NCBI GenBank assembly: GCA_949358305.1
Contig: OX442315.1
Span: 23,896,427 to 23,960,426 of the forward strand
Length of the DNA stretch: 64,000 nt
Source: Strigamia acuminata
Taxonomy: Eukaryota > Arthropoda > Chilopoda > Geophilomorpha > Linotaeniidae
Direction of reading: 5' to 3'
The notes under the pieces are model-generated. The model searched no databases and was not told where the DNA came from. It was given only the letters and a program-made list of their open reading frames with translations. A program made the position numbers and the translations under genes. Below are positions 21,447 through 34,444 of this stretch, piece by piece (positions within the stretch are counted from its first letter, which is position 1; each line of letters opens with the position of its first letter).

Positions 21447-22008
21447 GTTCACTTCTGCCCCAATGTTTGACATTGTTAGGTTCGGTTAGGTCAGGTTAGG
21501 TCAGGTTAGTTTAGGTTAGGTTAGGTCAGGTTAGGTCAGGTTAGGTCAGGTTAGGTCAGGTTAGGTCAGGTTAGGTCAGGTCAGGTCAGGTTAGGTTAGG
21601 TCAGGTCAGGTCAGGTCAGATCAGGTTAGGTCAGGTTAGGTCAGGTTAGGTCAGGTTAGGTCAGGTTAGGTCAGGTTAGGTCAGGTTAGGTCAGGTTAGG
21701 TCAGGTTAGGTCAGGTTAGGTCAGGTTAGGTCAGGTCAGGTCAGGTCAGGTGAGGTCAGGTTAGGTCAGGTCAGGTCAGGTTAGGTTAGGTCAGGTTAGG
21801 TTAGGTTAGGTCAGGTTAGGTCAGGTCAGGTCAGGTCAGGTTAGGTTAGGTCAGGTCAGGTTAGGTCAGGTTAGGTTAGGTCAGGTCAGGTTAGGTCAGG
21901 TTAGGTTAGGTCAGGTCAGGTCAGGTTAGGTTAGGTCAGGTCAGGTTAGGTCAGGTTGAGTTGAGTTGAGTTGAGCTAACAATGGCAAACATTGGGGCAG
22001 ATGTGAAC
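21447..22008. mobile_element. Inverted-repeat-bounded element filled with telomere-like repeats
   Basis: The left flank 21447-21478 (GTTCACTTCTGCCCCAATGT onward) is matched by the reverse complement of the right flank 21977-22008 (GTTCACATCTGCCCCAATGT onward), 30 of 32 bases identical. Everything between is a telomere-like array. The octamer AGCAATAT occurs just outside both ends (21436-21443 and 22016-22023), not immediately adjacent, and could be a target duplication remnant. Confidence 0.75.
21476..21970. repeat. Telomere-like TTAGG/TCAGG array
   Basis: About 490 bp of TTAGG and TCAGG pentamers, mostly strictly alternating as TTAGGTCAGG, with runs of two to four TCAGG or TTAGG units towards the right and TTGAG units at the edge. 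The G-rich strand is on the plus strand, opposite to the array at 7948-8203. Confidence 0.92.
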
Positions 22009-22079
22009 AACTTCCAGCAATATCTTAATTCATATTTAATTTGAGGCGAAATTTATTAATTCATTATTAATTATTATTA

Positions 22080-22500
22080 TTATTAATTTAAAACAGTACT
22101 TACCATTGTACAACTTGAAATTCCCATCAAGGAGGAGTCAATGGCTCCGGATTGAGTTCCAAAAAAATGGCGGTGCGATTTGATTCCAGAATGGTTCGCC
22201 TTCTAAAATTCTAAAAATACCGAAATTTGTTAAATTATTTTGCTATTTTTCGACAATTCTTGAACATTTACAATCTTAAATATAGTTTGAGATAAACAAA
22301 CTCAAATTTCCCTCCTCGAAATGAGTGGATGGCTGAAGATTAATTCTAAATATACAGGCCAATGGTTGCTGCTGTTGTAAGCCATGCGTCAGTTCATCTC
22401 TCCAGTCAGAACATGTTCTTTATCCCATAATGCACACTTGATTGTTACTTCCGGTTGTTGTGATTGGCTGAGAACCAAGCCACTTATGCGCATTACCACT
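22080..22500. repeat. Dispersed repeat family, copy B
   Basis: Same ordered blocks as 17090-17460: ACTTACCATTGTACAAC, CATCAAGGAGGAG, TTCGCCTTCTAAAATTC, GATAAACAAACTCAAATTTC, GTGGATGGCTGAAGATTAAT, CCAATGGTTGCTGCTGTTGT, TGTGATTGGCTGAGAAC. Confidence 0.8.
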
Positions 22501-22639
22501 ACCACCCACCACCCTGATGTTATTATTGTGAACCCCAGTATTTTCTCAGTAATTTCTTTCAATTCAGCCATTTTGAAACAGTTTGTTTCTCAAAAATTAA
22601 AAATATCACGATTCAATAAACCATTCCTTAAAATATTGT

Positions 22640-23000
22640 AAAGTTTAGAAAATGTACTTACCAATGTGTATTTTGAACATCTATAGGAATTTCTTTTTTC
22701 ATCATGAAGTGGTGGATGGCTCACTTGTCAGAATCAAATCTCTAATAATGGCAGCCAGATGCAAGATTCGCCTTCTGTTAAAAAAAACTGAAAATGCCAA
22801 ATTCGCTTAATTATTCTGCTGTTTTTCAACAATTCTAGAACATTTACAATCTGAAATACAGTTTAAGATAAACAAATTCAAATTCCCACCTCGAAACGAT
22901 TGGATGGCTGAAGATTAGTTCTAAATATACCGGGCCAATGGTTGCTGCTGTCGTAGCCATCGCGTCAGATCACACCGTGCTCAGAACCGAGCTACTACCG
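22640..23000. repeat. Dispersed repeat family, copy C
   Basis: Third copy with ACTTACCAATGTGTATTTTG, TTCGCCTTCTGTTAAAAAAA, AAACAAATTCAAATTCCCAC, TGGATGGCTGAAGATTAGTT and CCAATGGTTGCTGCTGTCGT. It lies directly after copy B and ends about 100 bp before the GATD1-like start codon, so it may supply that gene's upstream sequence. Confidence 0.78.
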
Positions 23001-23095
23001 CGCATTTCGGCCACCGCGGCGCTGCTGCCAATGCGACAATGGCGTCAATGACTCCGTGAAAACAAACACCGATCAAAGTAGGAGGCGGCGAAAAC

Positions 23096-23482
23096 ATGGC
23101 GACTCCCCGTTTGAATTGCTTACTAGTTCTGTCATCAGCCAAAGAGGGTAAAACAAACCAACCGTTGTCATCTACACAGCAACATAAAATAACGATTTCT
23201 AATTTCTAATTGAATTTCCAGGTGTATCGTCAGCATCTTTCATCCAATCATTCAGCTTAACTCACGTGTCTTTCTCGGTGCAAATTGCCACTCCCGGGGT
23301 AAACAAATCAAAAACGAGCGTACAAAAATGCAAAAATTGTCTTGATTTGACAGGGTAAAATGCCGGAATTTATTCTCGACGGGTCAGATGAACAAAACAA
23401 AAGATGGCTCAACGATTTCCGAATGAAATCCATGTCGGTTCCAATACACTTATCCAAAGTCGACGGTGACTATAAATATTAA
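23096..23482 (+). pseudogene. GATD1: GATD1-like (PDDC1) DJ-1/PfpI-type protein, truncated
   Basis: Exons 23096-23147, 23222-23298 and 23354-23482 join to about 85 residues: start MATPRLNCLLVLSSAKEGVSSASF, then FSVQIATPGGKMPEF, RWLNDFRMKSMSVPI and a stop right after GDYKY. This is collinear with the N-terminal part of GATD1 (glutamine amidotransferase-like class 1 domain protein 1), whose members run to about 220 residues and continue YHALLIPSCPGA at this point. The rest of the fold, including the nucleophile-elbow region, was not found downstream to 23976. Splice sites and frame of the three exons are intact, so a short protein could still be made, but it would lack most of the domain. It may be a truncated duplicate. 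Confidence 0.7.
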
Positions 23483-23976
23483 ATGAAAATTCAACATTGT
23501 AACAAAGTAATCCGAACACAAATAATACAATCTGGACAAAAATCAGAATTAACTAAGAAATGTCATCTAAAGCATCCTTGTAAGTTCATGCATGTTAGTG
23601 AATTAACGAACGAACATATATATTAGTTATAAACTTTGAATTTGTTTATCAAATTCTGTAAATCAACAATTTATTTAGTGCGACAACTATCCTTTCCATT
23701 TAGATAGAAAAAAAATTGAAATCTAAAAATATCTAAAGCTTGGACGAACACTAGTGTTTGTCCAAGCATTAAGGTCATTAGCATATTTCTGTTAAAGTTA
23801 AGTGTACGAGGAAATAAACTACTACTGAAAGAGTTGAGCGTAAATAAATGAATGGCGACAAAATACTACAGGATCAGAGATACAGTATATATTAATTGTT
23901 CTAATTTTATTTTCGTCTTTTTATACCATTTTCCTGTAGATAAAATAAAATAAAATTCTTCGAGTGTTAGATAAAC
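23483..23976. other. AT-rich gap where GATD1 C-terminal exons are missing
   Basis: Searched by eye in all plus-strand frames for the missing GATD1 segment; none seen. Contains a short palindrome around CTTGGACGAACACTAGTGTTTGTCC followed by AAG (about 23738-23766), a potential stem-loop, and AT-rich filler. Confidence 0.4.
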
Positions 23977-25275
23977 ATGTTCAAAGTATTGAAAAGTCAC
24001 TTTTTTGTCGTCATTTCTTTTAAATTGATATCATCTCTTCGGCCCGTAGCAATTGTGCATGGAATTATGTTTAATGCAAGTGACCACATGGAATTTGTAA
24101 GAGATAAAATTTTGAGGGTGAGTTTTATTTATTTAAGTATTTATTTATTTTATTTAATATTAATTCTACTTAGTACGATAGCAATACAGCGGTGAACTTG
24201 CTCGAAATTCTACATGACGAATCGACGTTTCTTTCAATGTGGGAGCTGGTAAGGCAATTTCATGAGCAAATAAATGAATTCATGAGTGGATCTCCCGAAG
24301 GCATCGCATCAATTTGATCGGATATTCTCAAATTACAAATGAATTATTAATTAAATTTTTTTAATTTGAAATAAATTATTGATCTCCAAGTGGAATGATT
24401 GCACGGGGGGTTATTGAAACTTCTCCATCTCATAATATTAAAAACATCATTTCAATCTCCTTCCCGCAAGCCGGTTTCCATGGCGGTAATAAAAATAAAA
24501 TTTTTTCACGAAAAATCGTTTAATTTCAGCGTATTGTGTATTGTAGAAATATTTGTACCAAAAAGTAATTTTAATGTTGGCAAATATTTATTTTTTTGCT
24601 TTTATTTAATTTAATTTAATATTTTTTAATTTTTATATACATTTTTATTTTTTCAATGTTTCTGGTCTGTGGAAAGGCATCTTGCGAAATATTTTGTTTT
24701 TGTTTTTGTATTTCTAACTTTAATAACAAGCATTTATGAACATTTAATCGATTCAGATAGTCGAGACCTCGTACGTAATAAAAAGAAAGCAGAACCAACG
24801 TAATTGAAATTGGAGCAATTACACGTGTAAAAATAAACGAATTTTTATTTTTATTTTCATTAAGAATTTAAGACAGCTGTTTGTCGTTTGGAACGGTTTG
24901 TTCTCATTGGAGGACCCGATGATGGTGTTGTGGTACCGTGGCAATCAGCTGACGGTAATAAACCTGAACACTTAATCTTAATACATTTTACATTAATTTT
25001 TTTTAATAGCCATTTTGACTTTGATGATAGTTATGGCAACATCATTGATATGAGGAATCAAGAAGTGTGTGCAAATTTGTTAAATTTGAATTCAATATTA
25101 TTAAAATATTGATTGATTTTATTAGTTTTACAAAAACGATTGCTTTTGCCTTCGAACTTTAGACGAGCGTGGTGCAGTTATCAAGGATGTTGTTCCTGGA
25201 GTACAGCATGGGAATTGGTATAAAACACCACCTGTCATTCAAAATTCATTCAAAATCCTACCATATTTAATATAA
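23977..25275 (+). pseudogene. PPT2: PPT2-like palmitoyl-protein thioesterase, disrupted
   Basis: Blocks of a lysosomal palmitoyl-protein thioesterase 2 homologue lie in order: 23977-24117 (LRPVAIVHGI), 24174-24312 (STFLSMWELVRQFHEQINEF), 24392-24485 (GMIARGVIETSPSHNIKNIIS), about 24870-24954 (RFVLIGGPDDGVVVPWQS), 25011-25064 (HFDFDDSYGNIIDMRNQE) and 25126-25275 (LDERGAVIKDVV, QHGNWYKTPP). The catalytic Asp (GPDD) and His (QHGNW) survive. At 24301-24310 a tandem GCATC GCATC shifts the frame just before the nucleophile motif; removing one copy restores EGINLIGYSQ. No GT donor follows that motif, and the central NYW(H/N)DP region is absent. Most likely a decaying gene; assembly error or an unusual gene model cannot be excluded. 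Confidence 0.72.
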
Positions 25276-26085
25276 ACAACCGAAGAAATTGTATACAATT
25301 TGCGTCCTTTTATATTTTTTAATTGTTTGATAAAAAGATATATGAAATAATAAAATAAAAAAAATTAAAAATAAATTACGTAAACATGTTCCGGTTTAAT
25401 AATTGGTCCAGAATAAGATGGCGGGGTGGGCTCCAGTGCGCGTTAAATCATATAAAGATGGAATTTCAATCGATATCTTCAATTCTTTTTTCTGAAATTA
25501 TTTTCTGAAAATGACAGCTGTCATTCACAGCATCTGTCATTTTCACGTGCAGTAGCTATGCGATAATAAGGACATGTTGAATTAATTTATACTTCATGAA
25601 AAAAATTAAATTTAAAAAAATTAAAAACACAGAATTAAATTTTTATAAGATTGAACACCCACTTTATTCTGCCCTTTAACTCCAAAATACCATACGAACA
25701 TGCAATGACGTCACGTGTGACGCAACCCAGTTGACGAAAAATCGGTCAATGATTTTTAAGTGGCGCTGTAGCCACCATCACTCGTTAAATATCCACTTCG
25801 ACATTTATTTTTAAATCTCGCTTCCATTTATTCCTTTCGCTTCCATCTCAGCTTCAAACACTTCCATCGTTTACACTTTCAGAAGACTTTTGTTTTATGT
25901 TTTTCTAGCCACCATAAATGCCAAGATATTTACGGAAGACTTAACTAGATCAACACTTTCTCGGTCATCTGACATTTACGTTCACGAAAAAACATGTAGG
26001 TGCTCGTCACGACGATTAGCCTCGTTATTTCAACCGAAATAATTTTTATTCTTCACAGCGAACTAATCAACGCACATTGTTAACA
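25276..26085. promoter_or_regulatory. Upstream region of the SEC14L1/retm gene
   Basis: No gene seen. Contains GACAGCTGTC-type palindromic sequence near 25512-25521, ACGTCACGTGTGACG at about 25707-25721 (palindromic E-box/CRE-like), and AGTGGCGCT at 25759-25767. These suggest promoter or insulator elements for the gene starting at 26086, but no transcription start can be fixed. Confidence 0.4.
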
Positions 26086-29034
<2,949 letters not shown>

Positions 29035-30090
29035 TGTACATGATTTGTTATGATTATTAGTTTTCCTTTGTTTAATACTTTACGTAGTCTTACCGTAGCC
29101 AACCGTTTGCTTAATATGATAATCAAGAATATGTATTTATTGAATTGTATTTAGAAGTTGATTTCATTCCAAGTATCGAGTTATTCCTATTTTTAAAGTG
29201 CAGGTATTGGCTATCAAGCAATAAGGATTACAATCAGATTCATTACATAAATAATAGAATAGTCTTCTCCTCGTAGAAATGTGTATTTCAGCAAATGGCA
29301 ATAATTAAGCGTTTAAATTGGTTAGAGAAAATAAACAATGTACACATATATTTTTAAAGTGTAGATTTAAAATATTATATTAAGGAATTGTTGATCGGAG
29401 TATACAGAAACTTGAAACTGTAAGTGGCCAAGAATACGAAAAAGTGACAAATTATTCCGTAGCCAAGTGTGATGAGTTTTAATTAGTTGGGTACGCATTA
29501 ACATTTCCCGTAGTGTCTATAATGCCTATCTCTACTCTTTACTCTCTCTTTAGTGATCCCAATTGGGATTTGTTATGATGTAAATTTCAAATAGTCGAAT
29601 AAAATTGTTGATATTTTCTAAAGCGAGTATCCATAGGAATTTTGAAAAAATAATCGTCCGATCAAGACACGTCACGAATACAAGGTTTTTGTTGGTTAAT
29701 GTTCCCCTAAAGTTGGACTTCGGGTGAATACTTACCTGTTGGCAAATTGGAGTTGTTCGTTGAAAATGACGTCATAGCGGCATTGGCTTGAAGTTGGCTC
29801 GAAGCAAAAGTTTTCTCACCTGAACCAGGAAGAAATATGCATAATGCCCTCTTTTTTTTTCGTCTGGAAGTTTAGCTTCATCCGTGAAAAAACTTTAGGT
29901 ATGAATTTAACTTTGAGAGCGGTTGATTTTTTGTGCAAAGGACAAAGTTTGCATGAAAAATGTAACTTTTATTATTTTTTTTAACAGTTCTTACGGAAAC
30001 GATGTAGACCCGTGCGAAAATTTTAGTAAATTCCGTGCCCTGTGGTTGTTTTTCTTTTTCTTTTACCTGGAGTTTGTTGTGCACTCACTC
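29035..30090. other. 3' untranslated region of the SEC14L1 gene and spacer
   Basis: No gene recognised. A stretch upstream of 30091 (from 29923) is open in frame with the next gene and includes a possible acceptor near 29986, so 5' coding exons of the following gene could lie here. No ankyrin or fibronectin type III signature was seen on either strand. Confidence 0.4.
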
Positions 30091-32792
30091 ATGGAAGTGG
30101 TAAATAAGGAAAAATCAACTGAAGGCGTGCAATATAATGGTAACTCTGAAGAACAAGTAAATTGTTTGAATAGATTGCATACAAAAATTAAAAATGCATC
30201 TGCTGTAAAAGGTAATGAGATTCTTATCAAAGTTGATTACTTGAAAAGTATTCTTTACAATTTTTGCAGTAAACTTAAACTTAGGCAGTGGGAATTCAAA
30301 TAAAGGACAGGTCTGTAGAACCATCAAATCTTTGTTCAGTTCACCAATTCGATTTAATAAACAGATAGTTAGGTACTAAAGTGTGTAAGTTATGTTTTTA
30401 AATTTGTTTTTCTAATGTTCGTTTTGCAATGCTTCAGAGGGGTTTATCTTGCCTGCACAATCTTCAGCAACCATAAAATTCTGTTAAGTACGGATGAAAT
30501 ATTGCCCAATTTAGAAGTGGACGAAAGTTATCCCGTTACATTTCAAACTGATTTCCATTGGTTGATGAAAGTAAAATTAAATTATTGTAATCTAAATAAT
30601 TAGAAAGTCATTGAAAATGTTCGTTTTTGAAATAGGTTGCAAGCTGTTGGAAATGTGTAAAAGAATTGAGGCAAAATTTAGGAAAATGTCTCGATTCTCC
30701 GACACTTCATTTCCGAAATAATCTGTTGGAGGCTGTAATGCATTTACAGGTAATCCTTCAGGCTTTGGGTGCATTAAATAAAGTGTAATTCGACTTTGAA
30801 ATACAAATCCCTAAGCAACTAAACTATTGAGAGATTTATAATTTTATATTGAATTATTAATGTCGAATTTAATTTCAGATTCTTTTGGGAATTGAAGATT
30901 TGGGACGATTGTTTTATCAGCCTGTGAAATGTAATGATGGCACGACTGTAATTTGTATAGTAAAATACATCGAAGACACCCGAACAATAAACGTTGCAAA
31001 CACAAAGTGGATAGCTATCGACCGTCTAGAACGGAATAAAAATAACAAACTAAGTATTGCTGAAGGAATGGTTCAAAATTCAATTCCGGTAATATAACAG
31101 CAATTGACGTTTATCTGCAATTGTGCGGATTAAAATTTCCTTAAATATTTTCAGGAGCAAATTCAATTCTGGCATAGAAGCCATATTTCAATAGGCAAAG
31201 GATTATACTTAGGTTATTTGAATTTAAAAAGTACAATCGACTCTATTAACATAATTGTTCCTGCTGAAACGCCAAATATTGTACCACACTGTTTAATTCG
31301 AGAGAATTCTTGCTTGTCGAGCAATGAACTAGAGTGGTTGAAGAATTTATCATCAGTCTCAAAATCAGTTCAAGCTTCATCGTCACAGTTTGGTTTGCAA
31401 TTGTACGTTGCAACAAAATCGTTACTTCAGCAAGTCGGAGTGTCAGAAAAAGATGCCAAACAATTAAAGTTTGTTAAAAAAAAAACATCTTTAATTTAAA
31501 TTACTTTTTTTAAAAATTTTTTTTTAATAGGTTTTATAACGATGTGATATTTTTAAATTCTGGCGTGTCATTTATTCTGATTTTACCCGAAATTGAAACG
31601 ATGTGCGCATCTACTCACGGCGATTTACATTCAAAACTAACTTACACACATTTACCGATACAAGTGTTTGAAATTGGTAACATTTTATGAAAAAATACAC
31701 CTAAAATTAGTTTATTTTTACATTGGTTATACATGTTTATAGTAAATATGTTCGTCTATCAACCGAAGTTCATCGAGACACACTGCCAACTTTCATTGGC
31801 ATTAGAAATGGACAAAATCTTAGCTCATCGTTCCTTACGCGAGGTAACTTAATGGGTTTTTATTCAGGTACATTAAACAGAATTGCAATAAGTAATTAAA
31901 ACGAAAACTAGTGACATTCAGCTTAGTATAAACTGAATATTTTGTTTAAAATCTCTGGAATTGATCAAGTGCAACAACTTTTGCATTGTTGGTAGAGTAG
32001 ATTTGATTTATTGGATAAATAATCAATGGAACTTCCTACTTGAGCAATCAATTGCACTTGATCAATCAGCTAAACGTATTATTAAAAGATACATGTATAT
32101 TTATTTTAAAGGCATTATCAACAGCAGAAATCTCTCTGTGCAAGTTGAGATTAAATGAACTGGATGAATTTCAAGCGGAAGCTGAAATTGCCTGGAAAGC
32201 GGTGCGTTGGGTTCCACAAGTGTTGTCCTGGGCAAGAGAAAAAAATACATTCGTTAATGTGGTTGTGCAAGATCTATACGATTGGCACACCAAATATGAT
32301 TTAAGCAAAACTCAGAAGAAAAAATCGCAGAAAAAGTCATGCAAGCAATACGACAGTGCAGACTCCAATTCTGACAAAAGCGTTCAAAGTACATCAGAAC
32401 CGGAGTCATCTCAAAACAATTCGGCCCAGGCCCAGCCAGCTGTTATACGGGTTTATGCTGCTTATCAGACTGGTTTAGCAAGTGGAACCTGCGTAAAGCT
32501 GCACATAACAACAAAGACTACAACGCGAGAAGTTATCGAGCTCGTTGTGAAACAATTAAACGAAGCTGGCGAGACGAAAAGGAACAATTTATCGAGTAGT
32601 GCCAGTGATCAATCAGCGCAGTTTTGTCTAGTGGCGGTGTTGGGTGCTCGGGAAAGGTGTTTACGCGATAATTTTTGCCCCTTGCAACTGCAAAATCCAT
32701 GGTCAAAAGGATGGCTTTATGTTCGCAGGAAGAGAGACTTATTAGCGGCCATTCAGCAACACAATGCCATGATGAAGGACCAGGTTTTGTAG
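30091..32792 (+). CDS. wake: Wide awake / ANKFN1-like protein without visible ankyrin repeats
   Basis: Exons 30091-30211, 30270-30372, 30438-30570, 30636-30749, 30879-31088, 31155-31468, 31531-31676, 31743-31843 and 32112-32792 give 640 residues. Family-like landmarks are SLFSSPIRFNK, RGVYLACTIFSNHK, DFHWLMKVASCWKCVKEL, SIGKGLYLGYLNLKSTID, NELEWLKNL and FGLQLYVATKSLL. Near residues 523-620 there is a Ras-association-like domain (VIRVYAAYQTGLASGTCVKL ... GARERCLRDNFCPLQL), as in insect Wide awake, which modulates GABA-A receptor signalling in clock-controlled sleep. A low-complexity K/S linker (KTQKKKSQKKSCKQ) precedes it. The ankyrin and fibronectin III domains expected at the N terminus were not found. 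The start is uncertain: the frame is open upstream to 29923. The family call is from motif memory. Confidence 0.72.
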
Positions 32793-32905
32793 TTTGATTA
32801 GTTTGAAATAAATTATTTTTTATACAAACCGAATATATTTCATTCCATTTTTAAACCGTCTGTTTCAATCCGACGGTTAGCATCACCTTAAAGAAGTATA
32901 AAAAT

Positions 32906-34444
32906 TTATGTTAAATGTTTTTTGTTTGTTTGATTATTTTCAATTTTTCGCACTTGTTCGTATGTTGTCCAAGCAGTTGCAGTTACAAGTGTCCTCCTCA
33001 ATATTCTGGGTGAAAGTCCGATGAAATATCCTCTAGCTCCAGCAACCTTTTGGAAGTTTATCATTATTTCAACACGTACAAATCGATTTTAAACAAAAAC
33101 AATACTTTATAAATATTCAATGCCACTTTTCGCACTGTTTGGTGGTGAGGATGAAGTTGCATTTGTGTTTTGATGACGTCGGCTGGATGCGTTAAGAGAG
33201 ATGCGAAAGTGCCCGCCACAACAGCGCAGAAAAAATACATGTAGGGCTTTGAATTTTGGTCTTTCGTAACACCTGTATCATGTTAAAATAAACACAATTT
33301 AATGGATTTCACAAAAAATACTAAAGCCTTTCAATACTTGCCTAATGATTTTTTTATTTGCGTGTATATCAATAAATAAATAGATGAAAAAGGCACATCA
33401 CGGATGAGTGTAGGCAACAAACCACAATACAATCCTAATTTAAAAATAAATAAGAATAAAAGCATTCTAAATCGTCGAAGAAAATATAAATACCTCTGGC
33501 ACCTTCGGTAGTGTAGATCTTATTTAGAGCATGAAATACTCCTTGATATTTATAAATATCACTCTAAAAAATTCGACTCAGCTATTAGAAATTAAAAATC
33601 GAACAAAAGCTAAGTTAATTTACCTCAAATCGTGTTTTGATCACCGTAAAAGGCAATATTGCAATCCCCGAAACAGTTCGAGCAAATGCTCCCAAATACA
33701 TTGCTTCGATCGGACTCGTTTTCCCGTCCCTAAAACAAAATTATTCATTGAATATCAAATTATCAACTCCTCCAGCAAAATTTATTTACGTTAATTTTAT
33801 GGTTAACCAATGTAAGGATCCAAAATACACTCCGACTCCCGGTGCACATCGCAATATGGACTGAAAAAAAGTGTGAAAATAATGAATACAAGCGATAAAA
33901 CTTGACAAATCAACACTTACAGGTGTCGTTCCCTTCCAGAAGCCCGAAACGGTTTCTTTTTTATAAACATTTACAACAATTTTAATAGCATCATTTGGCC
34001 GAATCCTAACCAATCAAAAATTAAACGTTTTTAATAAACGAAAAAACTTGTTAAATTGCTATAATAACACTTCCAAAATTATTATGACCTTTTAATCAAT
34101 TTTATTTTATCAAAAAAGATACACCTTATCTCTACTTTTAATTGCCCAGACTTTCAGTCATAAAACCTGAGTGGAAAGCAATAAAATATCGACTTGACAA
34201 CTGTCACTGAAACATGCAAATAAAAGTTAATAAAACACCTCGTTTTCCCAGACGTCTGTAATCTTGTCTTGACCAAATCCAATGGTTGGAATAGAAAGGT
34301 TGAACAAGACCCGCTAAACAGTCCAGCTAGGAATGACTTCAATACTGGAAATGACTGAAATTTAAATTAAAAAATTATTACCGGTATATCTTTTGCATAT
34401 TTTAAATTTAAGTTAAAACCACTTACTGTGGGGACTACTTCCAT
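32906..34444 (-). CDS. SLC25A38: Mitochondrial glycine carrier SLC25A38
   Basis: Nine exons, 5' to 3': 34444-34427, 34354-34239, 34005-33921, 33860-33790, 33729-33624, 33563-33494, 33434-33342, 33272-33106 and 33046-32906, giving 288 residues, normal for a six-helix mitochondrial carrier. Signatures: [27 protein letters not shown] (carrier motif PLDLVKT, 1st repeat), [33 protein letters not shown] (2nd repeat), [15 protein letters not shown], and [14 protein letters not shown] (3rd repeat). SLC25A38 imports glycine into mitochondria for haem synthesis. The start is a six-codon exon (MEVVPT). Intron 7 uses a GC donor (AG|GCAAGT at 33342/33341) with a normal AG acceptor; this keeps the frame and the family alignment. 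Confidence 0.93.
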
